Numbered from the stretch's first letter, positions 1 to 8,690 are shown. The stretch is 64,000 bases of DNA from Chryseobacterium sp. (GCF_008014695.1 NZ_VOXE01000001.1:682001-746000); one strand, 5' to 3'. Made by a program: numbers and translations. The notes: generated from the sequence alone by a model not told the origin.

Positions 1-730
1 TGCCAAGGACAGAAAAATTTTCCAGCAGCGCCACAGCGAATGCTTTTCGGTTTTCAACAATAAAATCTTCAGCCGACTGCTCTTTTAAAAATTCGATGGC
101 ATTCTTACCCATATAAAATGCAAATGCAATGATGGCGAGGAAACTTTTCAGGTAATTGGCGGTGAGTCCATATTTCAGTAAAGAGGCGATGGAAATACTG
201 ACTTTATTTTCCGGCGGTGGTGCACTCAAAAGTTGCGTCTGATCTGTCGTTAATACTGCAGAACCTCTGTTTTCCAATAGATAATTTTTCAGATCAAGTG
301 CATTTTGGTAAGAAATAGCATTTACACGCACCTCTTTTGTATCACTTCCTGGCGTGTCGATTTCCAGTTTAAAGATATTTAAAACCTTATGAATAAAAGG
401 CTGGTTAATATTGACCTCCTGTATTTTAATTTTCTCGATGCTGATTGTCTTTTTATTGATAATTCCACTCCGGATCACGAATTCTCCCGTCTTGGTATTG
501 ATAAAATAAGAGAAATTTCGGTACTGGAAATAAGAAATAACGGCGAAAAAAAGAAAAGGTAGTGCTGTTAAAGCCAACATCATCAGCCACTGATATTCAT
601 TCTGTTTAAAGAAAACAAACAGATAAAGAGGCCAGATGGCTTTCAGAAATTTTCCGAAATTAACAACTGTAATCAGTAGAATTCCTTTTGCCGACTGTCG
701 CTGGGGTCTTGAAAATGCATTATTTTCCAT
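1..730 (-). CDS. Tandem bPH2 (PH-like) domain membrane protein, partial at left edge
   Basis: The frame opens at ATG (728-730 on the minus strand) and runs off the left end of the window, giving about 243 codons. The N-terminus is MENNAFSRPQRQ, followed by two hydrophobic segments (roughly residues 17-60) and a domain reading FVIRSGIINKKTISIEKIKIQEV, which matches bacterial PH domain family 2 (YdbT type). It overlaps the stop of the upstream bPH2 gene by 11 bases, so the two are translationally coupled. In the family, YdbS/YdbT-like proteins are membrane proteins of unsettled function. The C-terminus lies outside the window. The family call is good; the function is unknown. Confidence 0.8.
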   Translation of the reverse strand, partial: MENNAFSRPQRQSAKGILLITVVNFGKFLKAIWPLYLFVFFKQNEYQWLMMLALTALPFLFFAVISYFQYRNFSYFINTKTGEFVIRSGIINKKTISIEKIKIQEVNINQPFIHKVLNIFKLEIDTPGSDTKEVRVNAISYQNALDLKNYLLENRGSAVLTTDQTQLLSAPPPENKVSISIASLLKYGLTANYLKSFLAIIAFAFYMGKNAIEFLKEQSAEDFIVENRKAFAVALLENFSVLG

Positions 731-1331
731 CTTGCTCTTCGGATTGGGCAACAGTTTCTCCCAGTTGGGTTTCAGTAGAAAATGGATTTGCGTCTCCTGT
801 ACCAAATGAACCATTGGAACTCGGATCTTGTATTTTTTGCAAGATCAGCTGATTGAATTTTTCTGCAATCTCTTTAGGCAGACCATGAATCGTAAGATCC
901 GACGCTTCTGAACCCGCCGTAAAAACGCTTAATGATTTCAGGCCTAAACTCCGCGATAGCCAGCCTTCCTGCAAAGCGCTGTGCTGTATTCTGCTGTAAG
1001 GAAAGATGAAGGTGGTCTTTTTCAGCAGTCCATAATGATATACCAGATCCTGTTGCCGAAATGCATACTTTCTTTGAAAAAACGCGTAGTAAGATGTAAT
1101 GAAACGGATGATCATCAATGAAAAAACCACGATAAATACCAACCAAGAATACATAAAAACATCCCGCAAAAAATAATAGCTTACGCCACCCGCAATCCAT
1201 AACAATAAAGAAAAAACAGCACTGTTAAAAATTACCACTTTCAAATATTTTTCAGAAACGGGCTTAAGTTCCAAATTTTCAAAATCTGGTAAATCATGTT
1301 CAAGAATAGAATTGTTATGAAATTCCTGCAT
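720..1331 (-). CDS. bPH2 (YdbS-like) PH domain membrane protein
   Basis: 203 residues. Two transmembrane helices (about 33-50 and 58-80) are followed by a bPH2 domain containing FRQQDLVYHYGLLKKTTFIFPYSRIQHSALQEG, the typical 'Y-G-L-...-P-Y-x-R-I-Q' signature of YdbS-like proteins. The C-terminal 40 residues are Ser/Gln/Glu-rich and probably disordered. It is the first gene of a two-gene unit with the partial bPH2 gene at 1-730, with overlapping stop and start. The pair resembles the YdbS/YdbT pair of Bacillus and other bacteria. The role is not known beyond a membrane location. Confidence 0.82.
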   Translation of the reverse strand: MQEFHNNSILEHDLPDFENLELKPVSEKYLKVVIFNSAVFSLLLWIAGGVSYYFLRDVFMYSWLVFIVVFSLMIIRFITSYYAFFQRKYAFRQQDLVYHYGLLKKTTFIFPYSRIQHSALQEGWLSRSLGLKSLSVFTAGSEASDLTIHGLPKEIAEKFNQLILQKIQDPSSNGSFGTGDANPFSTETQLGETVAQSEEQDGK

Positions 1332-1387
1332 CGTTTGGGATTATTGGATAAGGGATGTTTTCAAAATATAAAATGTGACCGTGAGAA

Positions 1388-2224
1388 TTAAGATATCCAC
1401 TTATTCTCCCCGAAATTCGGTTTTCTTTTTTCCAGAAATGCATTCCGCCCTTCTTTCGCTTCTTCGGTCATATAAGCCAGACGTGTAGCTTCACCTGCGA
1501 AAACCTGCTGCCCCACCATTCCGTCGTCGGTTAAGTTCATGGCAAATTTCAGCATGCGGATGGACATTGGCGACTTTCCGAGAATTTCCTGAGCCCACTG
1601 ATAGGCAGTTTCCTCCAGTTCAGCGTGTGGAATTACGGCGTTCACCATTCCCATTGCTTCAGCTTCTTTCGCAGAATAATTTCTTCCTAGAAAGAAAATT
1701 TCCCGCGCCTTTTTCTGCCCGACCATTTTCGCCAGATAAGCAGAACCGTAACCGCCGTCAAAACTCGTCACGTCGGCATCGGTTTGTTTGAAGATTGCAT
1801 GTTCTTCGCTGGCCAAAGTCAGATCACAAACCACGTGCAGCGAATGTCCGCCACCCACTGCCCAACCGTTCACGACCGCAATCACCACTTTCGGCATAAA
1901 ACGGATCAGTCTTTGGACTTCCAGAATATTAAGACGGTGACGTCCGTCATCACCCACATAACCCTGTTCGCCGCGTGCTTTCTGGTCGCCTCCGCTGCAG
2001 AATGCATGTCCACCGTCTTTCGGGCTCGGTCCTTCTCCAGTGAGCAATATCACACCCACGGAAGCATCTTCCGAGACATGGTAAAAAGCATCATATAGTT
2101 CGGAAGTGGTTTTCGGACGGAAGGCGTTGCGCACTTCCGGTCTGTTGAATGCAATTCGGGCTACGGCGCCGGATTTCTGATAGGTGATATCTTCGTATTC
2201 CTTTACGGTTTTCCAGTCGGTCAT
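1388..2224 (-). CDS. menB: 1,4-dihydroxy-2-naphthoyl-CoA synthase
   Basis: Crotonase-fold enzyme of menaquinone biosynthesis that cyclises o-succinylbenzoyl-CoA to dihydroxynaphthoyl-CoA in the cytosol. Visible family marks are FNRPEVRNAFRPKT near the N-terminus, the oxyanion-loop region GHAFCSGGDQKARGEQGYVGDDG, and the active-site stretch TSFDGGYGSAYLAKMVGQKKAREIFFLGR, followed by a C-terminal NFGENKW-type tail usual in MenB. The frame is open to 2272, but I place the start at the MTDWKTVKEYEDI methionine (2222-2224), which gives 278 residues, the normal MenB length; the 16 extra residues upstream are not family-like. No other men genes are in the window. Confidence 0.93.
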   Translation of the reverse strand: MTDWKTVKEYEDITYQKSGAVARIAFNRPEVRNAFRPKTTSELYDAFYHVSEDASVGVILLTGEGPSPKDGGHAFCSGGDQKARGEQGYVGDDGRHRLNILEVQRLIRFMPKVVIAVVNGWAVGGGHSLHVVCDLTLASEEHAIFKQTDADVTSFDGGYGSAYLAKMVGQKKAREIFFLGRNYSAKEAEAMGMVNAVIPHAELEETAYQWAQEILGKSPMSIRMLKFAMNLTDDGMVGQQVFAGEATRLAYMTEEAKEGRNAFLEKRKPNFGENKWIS

Positions 2225-2442
2225 TTTCTTACAATTTTGGGGTAAAGATAAGGATTTTTGGGGCCTGGACAAAAGGAAAAACGCCTGCTTATTGCAAACT
2301 TAGCGTCTTTTTTGAGGTGCAAGATGTTCGTGTGTTTTTTGAAATGAGGGTCCCGCTTTCACTGCAATCTTTTTTTGAAAAATATTATTTGAACGATGTC
2401 AATACATAAATCTCAGTTTAGCTCCGAAAAACATCGATAAAT

Positions 2443-2475
2443 GGTTTCGGCCCCGTCTACGACGGGGCCGAAACC
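2443..2475. repeat. Perfect GC-rich hairpin between permease and menB
   Basis: Arms GGTTTCGGCCCCGTC (2443-2457) and GACGGGGCCGAAACC (2461-2475) are perfect 15-base complements around a TAC loop. It lies 34 bases past the permease stop on the minus strand. No T-run follows on either strand, so it is not a classic intrinsic terminator. It could still stabilise the permease mRNA 3' end or be a lone REP-like palindrome. Confidence 0.7.
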
Positions 2476-2509
2476 ACAAATGAAAATCAACTGAATATCT
2501 TAATGAAAT

Positions 2510-3922
2510 TTACTGCTCCGTTTTCTTTCTGCTGATGAACCAGTAAACCGGTAAACCAATTAATATCAGAATAAATCCTGGCCAAGTGTACTGTGGCTTG
2601 AACCAGATCAGCAACCCACAGAACGCAGTCCCGATGAGTAGATAAATAATTGGCGCAATAGGGTAAAGCCAGGTTTTATAAGGCCTTTCCAATTCCGGTT
2701 TCTTGATTCTTAAATAAATCACCCCGAAAACGGTAATCATATAAAACAATACAATCACGAAAGAAATCATGTCCAGAAGATCGCCGTACTGACCGCTGAG
2801 CGCCAGAACTGAAGCCCATATTCCCTGCATCCACAGAGATCTTTCCGGAACGCTGTGTTCATTGTTCACAATCGCGGATTTAAAAAAGAGGCCGTCTTTC
2901 GCCATCGTCTGAAAGACTCTTGCTCCTGCCAAAACCAGTCCGTTGATGCAGCCAAATGTAGAAATCATGACCAAAATCGCCATGATCACGGTACCGATAT
3001 TCCCAAAAATAACTTCTGAAGCAGCAACTGCGGGCCGGTTTTTATCCGCAAAGGCAATTCCGTCGCGGTCAAGAGCATTCAGATATACAAAATTGACGAG
3101 AAGATATAAAATCATGACCACCGTAGTTCCCAAAACCATTGATTTTACCACATTTTTTTTAGGATTTTCGATTTCTCCCGAAACAAAAGTCACATTTTCC
3201 CATGCAACCGAACTGAAGACCGAACCTACCATTGCCGCGGCGATCCCGCCCAGAAGGGTAAGGCTTCCGATGGATTTCCATCCGGTTGGCATTAAGTCGT
3301 TTCCTACTTCTCTGCCGAAATCCTGAAATGCACTCCATCCAAAACTCATATTTCCGGACCACTGCGAATTCTTCACCAGTAAAAATCCGAAAATGATAAT
3401 TCCGAGCAATGCCAGTATTTTGGAAGCCGTAAACAGATTCTGCAATATTTTTCCGTTTTTAACGCCTTTGGTATTGATAAATGTAAGCAGTAGAATCACT
3501 AAAATTGCTAAGATCTGGATCCAGGTAATTTTAAAATTTCCGCTTTGAAAAAGTGGCGCAGAATCGTTCAGCCACGGAACAAGATAAGCAGTAAACTTCC
3601 CGAAAGCCATGGCAACCGCTGCAATGGTACCCGTCTGAATAACGGTAAAAAGACCCCAGCCGTACAAAAATCCGGTCATTTTTCCGAAAATTTCTGTCAT
3701 GTAGGTGTACTGACCGCCCGCCTTCGGAAACATCGACGAAAGTTCGCCGTAAGAAATGGCCGCCGCCACTGTCATGATTCCGGTGATGATCCATACCGCG
3801 ATTAGCCAGTATCCTGAGCCGAGATTCCGCATCATATCCGAACTTACGATAAATATTCCGCTGCCTATCATAGAGCCCATTACGAGCATGGTGGCGTCCC
3901 ACAGTTTGAGTTTTTTCTGCAT
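2510..3922 (-). CDS. APC-family amino acid permease
   Basis: 470-residue inner membrane transporter with about twelve hydrophobic helices. The N-terminal segment LWDATMLVMGSMIGSGIFIVSSDM contains the helix-1 'G-S-x-I-G-S-G-I-F' substrate-binding motif of the amino acid-polyamine-organocation superfamily. A second conserved stretch is AYLSY-like AAAISYGELSSMFPKAGGQYTYM. The length and pattern fit the LAT/YfnA-like branch, expected to import or exchange amino acids, but the substrate cannot be read from the sequence. It is a single gene; an upstream AT-rich region separates it from the divergent DUF4920 gene. Confidence 0.88.
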   Translation of the reverse strand: MQKKLKLWDATMLVMGSMIGSGIFIVSSDMMRNLGSGYWLIAVWIITGIMTVAAAISYGELSSMFPKAGGQYTYMTEIFGKMTGFLYGWGLFTVIQTGTIAAVAMAFGKFTAYLVPWLNDSAPLFQSGNFKITWIQILAILVILLLTFINTKGVKNGKILQNLFTASKILALLGIIIFGFLLVKNSQWSGNMSFGWSAFQDFGREVGNDLMPTGWKSIGSLTLLGGIAAAMVGSVFSSVAWENVTFVSGEIENPKKNVVKSMVLGTTVVMILYLLVNFVYLNALDRDGIAFADKNRPAVAASEVIFGNIGTVIMAILVMISTFGCINGLVLAGARVFQTMAKDGLFFKSAIVNNEHSVPERSLWMQGIWASVLALSGQYGDLLDMISFVIVLFYMITVFGVIYLRIKKPELERPYKTWLYPIAPIIYLLIGTAFCGLLIWFKPQYTWPGFILILIGLPVYWFISRKKTEQ

Positions 3923-4023
3923 TTTTATGTTTCAGGTTATAAGTTTGTTTTAATGGAAGTAAATATAGAAATTTTTACAAAAGACTCATCAGTTTATCAA
4001 AAAATTACAGTAAAACGGCATAT

Positions 4024-4031
4024 TATATTTG
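4024..4031 (+). promoter_or_regulatory. Candidate -7 promoter element (TATATTTG)
   Basis: TATATTTG fits the Bacteroidota -7 consensus TAnnTTTG and lies about 50 bases upstream of the DUF4920 start codon. No clear -33 TTG was found at the ideal distance. Confidence 0.4.
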
Positions 4032-4081
4032 CTGTGTTTTCATTTTAAGTTTAAAATAATTAATTTCGCAAAAAATATCAA

Positions 4082-4588
4082 ATGAAAAAATTAGCACTCC
4101 TATTTACTTTGTTACTTTCAACCCTGATCTTTGCACAGGAAACTGCCACAAAAAAGTTCAGTCCACCTGCCGGAAATGCAGCTGTTGGGGATGTATATGG
4201 CTCAAACGTTTCTTTAAATTCAGAAACCAACGCCATTTCGGCAAAGAAACTCGACAAAAAATTAAAGAAGAGCAAAAAACTCGAAAATATTTCGGTTGTC
4301 GGCAAAGTGACCGACGTTTGCGATAAAAAAGGGTGCTGGTTGACAGTGGAAACCGATAACAACGAGAAATTTTTTGTGAAGATGAAAGATTATGCCTTCT
4401 TTGTTCCGACTGCTTTAAAAGGCAAAACCGTCGTTTTGGAAGGGAATGCCGAAACAAAAATTATTTCTGTTGACGAACAGAAGCATTACGCAGAAGATGC
4501 AAAAAAATCTCAGGAAGAAATTGATGCGATAACCCAGCCACAGGAGGAAATCAGATTTGTAGCAAACGGAATCAAAGTAATCAAGTAG
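4082..4588 (+). CDS. Secreted DUF4920 domain protein
   Basis: 168 residues starting with a clean signal peptide (MKKLALLFTLLLSTLIFAQ, cleavage after FAQ). The mature part carries the DUF4920 signature with a paired-cysteine motif VCDKKGCWLTVE and a following FFVKMKDYAFFVP stretch, which looks like a small OB-like beta barrel. DUF4920 proteins are nearly confined to Bacteroidota, are predicted periplasmic, and have no established activity. The CxxxxCW motif might bind a metal or form a disulfide (inference). The gene is a single transcription unit closed by a strong bidirectional terminator. Confidence 0.85.
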   Translation: MKKLALLFTLLLSTLIFAQETATKKFSPPAGNAAVGDVYGSNVSLNSETNAISAKKLDKKLKKSKKLENISVVGKVTDVCDKKGCWLTVETDNNEKFFVKMKDYAFFVPTALKGKTVVLEGNAETKIISVDEQKHYAEDAKKSQEEIDAITQPQEEIRFVANGIKVIK

Positions 4589-4610
4589 TTTAGCGATACA
4601 TATAAACATT

Positions 4611-4638
4611 AAAGCGAAGTCCGTGACTTCGCTTTTTT
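4611..4638. terminator. Bidirectional intrinsic terminator
   Basis: AAAGCGAAGTC / GACTTCGCTTT arms around a CGT loop, with a T8 run on the plus strand and an A-run giving U's on the minus strand. It separates the convergent DUF4920 gene and M14 peptidase gene. Confidence 0.85.
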
Positions 4639-5748
4639 TTATTCGATCGTGAAATCAACTTCCGCTTCCAGCTTTGGAAATCTTCTTTCGGAAACGAATT
4701 TTTTTCCGGTACAGTCGATTTCTTTCCAGCCTTTCTTGTTTCCAATGTCCCCTACTTCTGCCACAACAGGAGTAAAAGTAATTTCATCATCACCATTCAG
4801 AATTTCTTCCCGATATTGTACAGCAATATCCAAAATACATTCAAAATCGGTATTCATTTTCACATTCCGGTAGATAATATCGTAATGCGTGTCTTTGTTT
4901 TCGGGGATTTCAAAATATTTTTCCCAATTTTCCGACGCCCCGTTTAACTCACCCATTGCTTTCAGACCTTCATACAAAGCATGCGCGTAATATTTTCGGG
5001 TGACCTGCCTCATGTAATCTTCCGGGAAATGTCCGCCTTCAAATAAAATTGTTGGGATTCCCATCTTCGTGAAGTTATCACCTGTTGACGTAGGATAAAA
5101 TTCATCGGAATACCGGGCGATGTGCTGGGGAATTTCCTTATTCAGTTCTTCAAAAATCCTTGAAATTACTGCCATTGCTTTTTTACGGACCAGCGTAATT
5201 TCTCTTTCGTGATTCACCGAAGGGGCTAAAAATGAAAGGGTAGCGGGATTTTCTCCGTCAGTGGTAAAAATCGTTCTTTGCTCATGGAGATTCAAGGCAT
5301 ATTTGTACTTTCCATTTTCAGCAATCGTTTTTAGAATGCGGAATTCTTTGCTTGAAAGCTGAAAAAAATCCCTGTTCATATCGATGTCCAGCGCATTTCT
5401 CCGGTTCCAGATTTCAGAACCGTCTGGATTCAGCATAAAAATAAAATCCAGCGTTATTTTCGAAAATAATTCCTCTTTCAGCGAAGGATGATGCTTGAAT
5501 ATCTCCAGCAGATCCAGCATTGCTAAAGTAGCATTTGCTTCGTTACCGTGCATTTGCGACCATGCCAGGACTCTTATTTTGCCTTTTCCCAGCGTCATCA
5601 TGTAAATGGGCTTTTCCAGATAAGAGGTTCCGGCTTCTGAAATACAGTCGCTGAAATTCGTCTGTAGGTAATTAAATAATTTTTCCGGGGAAATATACCG
5701 GTTTGGGAAATGAGGGTTTTTACAGTAAACAAAATTTTCAGGCATCAA
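4639..5748 (-). CDS. M14 family zinc carboxypeptidase
   Basis: 369 residues, no signal peptide. Zinc ligands are visible as HGNE (H67, E70) and LNLHEQ (H155); the general base is the Glu of ILFEGGHFPED (E237). NPDGSEIWNRRNALDIDMNRDF is the typical substrate-binding stretch of the M14 family. The ligand spacing fits M14 peptidases related to the peptidoglycan- or peptide-trimming branches seen in flavobacteria. The absence of a signal suggests a cytosolic role such as cell-wall peptide recycling, but this is inference. It is a monocistronic gene on the minus strand. Confidence 0.83.
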   Translation of the reverse strand: MMPENFVYCKNPHFPNRYISPEKLFNYLQTNFSDCISEAGTSYLEKPIYMMTLGKGKIRVLAWSQMHGNEANATLAMLDLLEIFKHHPSLKEELFSKITLDFIFMLNPDGSEIWNRRNALDIDMNRDFFQLSSKEFRILKTIAENGKYKYALNLHEQRTIFTTDGENPATLSFLAPSVNHEREITLVRKKAMAVISRIFEELNKEIPQHIARYSDEFYPTSTGDNFTKMGIPTILFEGGHFPEDYMRQVTRKYYAHALYEGLKAMGELNGASENWEKYFEIPENKDTHYDIIYRNVKMNTDFECILDIAVQYREEILNGDDEITFTPVVAEVGDIGNKKGWKEIDCTGKKFVSERRFPKLEAEVDFTIE

Positions 5749-5753
5749 TCACT

Positions 5754-6070
5754 TTTTACAATTCTCAAATTTAATTTTTTTTTACGGGATTTTAAAATTT
5801 ACTTTTGTAATATTATTAAACGCACTGTAATGTCAGTTTGTCTGTTGATAAAATTGTGGATTGAATTATTTTTATTTTAAAAATATATTAAACTGTAAAT
5901 CTGTTTATTATATGTTTTATATCAATTTAAATTTTAATATTGCTTTAAGTACTGAATCATGTGGAAAACTCCGATTGTAGGTTAATAAAATAAACAGATA
6001 ATTTATCGAATATTCAATAACCGATCCTTAATATTACATATGTAAATTTACGGCAAACAGATAAATTCTG
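5754..6070. other. AT-rich intergenic region with no gene
   Basis: About 320 bases between divergent M14 and TerC genes. No open frame of note, RNA gene or clear hairpin was seen; it presumably holds both promoters. Confidence 0.6.
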
Positions 6071-6078
6071 TACATTTG
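6071..6078 (+). promoter_or_regulatory. Candidate -7 promoter element (TACATTTG) of terC-like gene
   Basis: TACATTTG matches TAnnTTTG and ends 14 bases before the ATG at 6093, implying a very short leader. Confidence 0.5.
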
Positions 6079-6092
6079 CAGATATCATTTAT

Positions 6093-7184
6093 ATGGCAAA
6101 CGAGACTATTTTTTTACTGGTATTTGTGCTGTTTATCTTTTTTATCCTGGCGCTGGATCTGGGACTTCTGAAGAAAAAAGCCGATACGATTTCGATGAAG
6201 CAGGCAGGAATGATGAGTTTCTTCGTGATTTCCCTGGCCATGTGTTTTTACTTTTTCCTGATTACCTACGGTCACCTACTCCATGGGATCAACAGCATGG
6301 AAAAACTTCAAAGCGTTATTTCTTCGCATCACCATCCCGTAAAAATAATTCCCAATGATCTGGAACACAGCATACAGCTGTATAACCAGAACCTTGGACT
6401 GGAATATTTGACCGGTTACGTTGTAGAATATGCCCTTTCGGTTGATAATATCTTCGTAATGGTCTTAATTTTCACCGCTTTTGGAGTAGCCCAGAAAAAC
6501 TATCACCGGGTCCTATTTTGGGGAATACTTGGCGCAATCGTTATGCGGTTCATCTTTATATTTCTAGGTGCTGCCCTTATCGAGAAATTCAGCTGGATCA
6601 TGTATGTTTTTGGGGCGTTTCTCGTGTTTACAGGTATTAAGATGTTTTTTGATAAAGATGGTGGCGATAAAATCGATACGCAGAATCATCCGGTGGTAAA
6701 GTTTGCCAACCGTTTCTTTCAGGTACATAATCATTTTGTAGGCCACCGGTTTTTTGTAACCATTGATGGAATTAAAAAAATAACACCCTTATTCCTTGTA
6801 TTGCTCATTATAGAAGCTACCGATCTGATCTTCGCCGTCGACAGTATTCCGGCGATATTCTCGGTCACAAAGGATCCTTACATCGTCTTCTTTTCCAATA
6901 TTTTTGCCATCATCGGGCTTCGTTCGATGTTCTTTCTTTTGGCGGGGATTATCGATAAGTTCAGGTTTCTTAAAATTGGTCTTTCGGTGCTGCTGACCTT
7001 TATCGGACTGAAGATGCTTTTCCACAATTATCTTCAGAACTGGGGCTTCTCCACAACACATTCGTTGATTGTTATTGTAAGTATTTTAGCGCTTAGCATC
7101 CTTTTCTCTCTCATGTTTCCGGAAATTAAGAAAGAGAGAAAACTTAAGTTTGATCCTGAAAACGATGAACATCTGCGCCATTAA
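6093..7184 (+). CDS. TerC family integral membrane protein
   Basis: 363 residues with about nine hydrophobic helices. The TerC/Alx family acidic motifs are present: GYVVEYALSVDNIFV and EATDLIFAVDSIPAIF, whose Asp and Glu residues are thought to coordinate metal ions in the membrane. Members (Alx, MeeY/MeeF, TerC) export manganese, or support metal loading of exported enzymes and tellurite resistance. A His-containing loop (SSHHHPVKI, about residue 80) between early helices could be a metal-sensing or metal-binding segment (inference). No ter operon is present, so the Alx-like Mn2+ exporter role is the likelier one. It is a single gene followed by a hairpin. Confidence 0.87.
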   Translation: MANETIFLLVFVLFIFFILALDLGLLKKKADTISMKQAGMMSFFVISLAMCFYFFLITYGHLLHGINSMEKLQSVISSHHHPVKIIPNDLEHSIQLYNQNLGLEYLTGYVVEYALSVDNIFVMVLIFTAFGVAQKNYHRVLFWGILGAIVMRFIFIFLGAALIEKFSWIMYVFGAFLVFTGIKMFFDKDGGDKIDTQNHPVVKFANRFFQVHNHFVGHRFFVTIDGIKKITPLFLVLLIIEATDLIFAVDSIPAIFSVTKDPYIVFFSNIFAIIGLRSMFFLLAGIIDKFRFLKIGLSVLLTFIGLKMLFHNYLQNWGFSTTHSLIVIVSILALSILFSLMFPEIKKERKLKFDPENDEHLRH

Positions 7185-7193
7185 TATCCTTTT

Positions 7194-7313
7194 GTAAATA
7201 ACTAAATTTCTATAAACCAATACGATAAGTATTGGTTTTACTTTTGTAAATAACAATTTAAATGAATGGTTTACATATGTTGTTTATAGTGTTGATTTAA
7301 TTATTTACATTTG
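7194..7313 (+). promoter_or_regulatory. Promoter and GTAAATAA operator-like sites before XRE gene
   Basis: Two direct copies of GTAAATAA (7194-7201, 7246-7253) and one inverted copy TTATTTAC (7301-7308) precede the XRE gene. Two TAnnTTTG elements overlap or adjoin them: TACTTTTG (7239-7246) and TACATTTG (7306-7313). The last ends 5 bases before the ATG, suggesting a nearly leaderless transcript. The arrangement suggests autoregulation by the XRE protein (inference). Confidence 0.4.
7214..7238 (+). terminator. Hairpin after TerC gene
   Basis: AAACCAATAC (7214-7223) pairs with GTATTGGTTT (7229-7238) around GATAA. The following run is short (TACTTTTG), so termination may be weak. Confidence 0.5.
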
Positions 7314-7318
7314 TAATT

Positions 7319-7831
7319 ATGAATCTGAACGAAAGAATCGCCAAAATCATCGAATATTCAAAACTGTCTTCCTCAGAATTCGCAGACGAAATTGAAGTGC
7401 AGCGTTCGAACATTTCCCATATCACGTCAGGAAGAAATAAACCTTCCCTTGACTTCCTTATCAAAATCAAAGAACGTTTTCCTGAACTGGAATGGGAATG
7501 GCTCATAAAGGGCGAAGGGGAAATGAAGAAAAGTCCGGAAGAAGAGTTGGTTCCGGAGAAAGTAAAACCCAGCCCGATACCGGATCTTTTCTCGCTCATC
7601 AATGACGAAAACTTTGGGGTCACCGAAAGGGAAGATAAAGTCCAGAAACAAGTTTCGCGAGAATCTGAAATTCCTGCAAACAATCCAGTGAAAGAAAATA
7701 TAGCCGATTCTCAGCGATTAGCAGCAGCGCAAAGCACCGTTAACACACAAGATGCTGAAAGTCAGGAAAATAAGATTAAACGCATTGTATGGTTTTACGA
7801 AAACGGTAAATTTGAAAGTTTCGAGCCTTAA
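7319..7831 (+). CDS. XRE-family helix-turn-helix regulator
   Basis: 170 residues. Residues about 5-62 form a Cro/CI-type HTH: IIEYSKLSSSEFADEIEVQRSNISHITSGRNKPSLDFLIKI, with the recognition helix VQRSNISHITSGRNKPS. The remainder (about 70-170) is charged, Glu/Gln/Asn-rich and probably disordered, ending in a short IKRIVWFYENGKFESFEP segment. The C-terminal tail resembles many small Bacteroidota XRE repressors with no known target. No phage genes adjoin it. Repeated GTAAATAA motifs upstream could be its operators. Confidence 0.85.
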   Translation: MNLNERIAKIIEYSKLSSSEFADEIEVQRSNISHITSGRNKPSLDFLIKIKERFPELEWEWLIKGEGEMKKSPEEELVPEKVKPSPIPDLFSLINDENFGVTEREDKVQKQVSRESEIPANNPVKENIADSQRLAAAQSTVNTQDAESQENKIKRIVWFYENGKFESFEP

Positions 7832-7861
7832 ATTCACCCATCGGTTGGGTTTATAAAAATA

Positions 7862-7896
7862 AAAACTCCTTTTCAAAAAAATTGAAAAGGAGTTTT
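7862..7896. terminator. Bidirectional terminator between XRE gene and scoB
   Basis: AAAACTCCTTTTCAA (7862-7876) and TTGAAAAGGAGTTTT (7882-7896) form a 15-bp stem with an A5 loop, with U-runs possible in both directions. It lies between convergent genes. Confidence 0.85.
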
Positions 7897-7916
7897 CTTA
7901 TCTTATATATAAGGAG

Positions 7917-8570
7917 TTAAAAAACCATCTCCGGGATTTCTCCTTCAATGATTAAATCTGCTTCCGTTGCTTTTATAATCTCTTCAACACTTACACCCGG
8001 CGCGCGCTCCAGAAGTTTGAAACCTTTTGGCGTAACATCCATCACCGCAAGTTCCGTCACTACTTTCTTCACACAGCCAACGCCGGTTAATGGAAGCGTA
8101 CACTTTTTGAGGATCTTGCTCTCTCCTGCCTTGTTTACATGCATCATGGCTACGATGATGTTTTCGGCTGAGGCCACGAGGTCCATCGCACCGCCCATTC
8201 CCTTCACCATTTTACCGGGAATCTTCCAGTTGGCAATATCGCCGTTTTCGGAGACTTCCATCGCGCCAAGGATGGTAAGATCCACTTTCTGACTCCTGAT
8301 CATTCCGAAACTGAAAGCAGAATCGAAGAAAGAAGCGCCCGGAAGCGTCGTGATCGTTTGCTTACCTGCATTAATAAGGTCTGCATCTTCTTCGCCTTCA
8401 AACGGGAAAGGTCCCATGCCAAGTACCCCGTTTTCGCTTTGGAATTCAACGGAAATGTTTTGAGGAACATAGTTGGCGACAAGGGTCGGGATCCCTATTC
8501 CAAGGTTTACATAATAGCGGTCCTTTACTTCTCTGGAGATTCTCTGGGCGATCTGTTCTTTTGTGAGCAT
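7917..8570 (-). CDS. scoB: 3-oxoacid CoA-transferase subunit B
   Basis: 217 residues. Class I CoA-transferase beta subunit, transferring CoA from succinyl-CoA to acetoacetate or another 3-oxoacid. Marks are YVNLGIGIPTLVANYVP at the N-terminus and the catalytic glutamate in SENGVLGMGPFP (about residue 47), plus GAMEVSENGDIANWKIPGKMVKGMGGAMDLV. The partner subunit A lies 3.7 kb away on the same strand (12282-12983). An ABC exporter on the opposite strand, a small ORF, an HU-like gene and a toxin-antitoxin pair lie between them. Separate transcription from its own upstream region is therefore likely. Confidence 0.92.
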   Translation of the reverse strand: MLTKEQIAQRISREVKDRYYVNLGIGIPTLVANYVPQNISVEFQSENGVLGMGPFPFEGEEDADLINAGKQTITTLPGASFFDSAFSFGMIRSQKVDLTILGAMEVSENGDIANWKIPGKMVKGMGGAMDLVASAENIIVAMMHVNKAGESKILKKCTLPLTGVGCVKKVVTELAVMDVTPKGFKLLERAPGVSVEEIIKATEADLIIEGEIPEMVF

Positions 8571-8666
8571 AGTTGAAATTAAACTGCAATTTAATGATTT
8601 TGGACAGAATACTAAAATCTTCTTTTGGGAAAGCGAATAATAAATGCCGGATCAGATTTATATCTG

Positions 8667-8674
8667 TAATTTTG
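8667..8674 (+). promoter_or_regulatory. Candidate -7 element (TAATTTTG) of ABC transporter gene
   Basis: Matches TAnnTTTG, 16 bases before the ATG at 8691, in the divergent scoB/ABC intergenic region. Confidence 0.4.
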
Positions 8675-8690
8675 CACATTATATTTTTAC

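Noticed and set aside
2273-2509. A small gene between menB and the permease
   Set aside because: No open frame longer than a few dozen codons with start and stop; only hairpins.
7319-7831. Prophage around the XRE regulator
   Set aside because: Neighbours are a TerC transporter and scoB; no phage structural or integrase genes are near.
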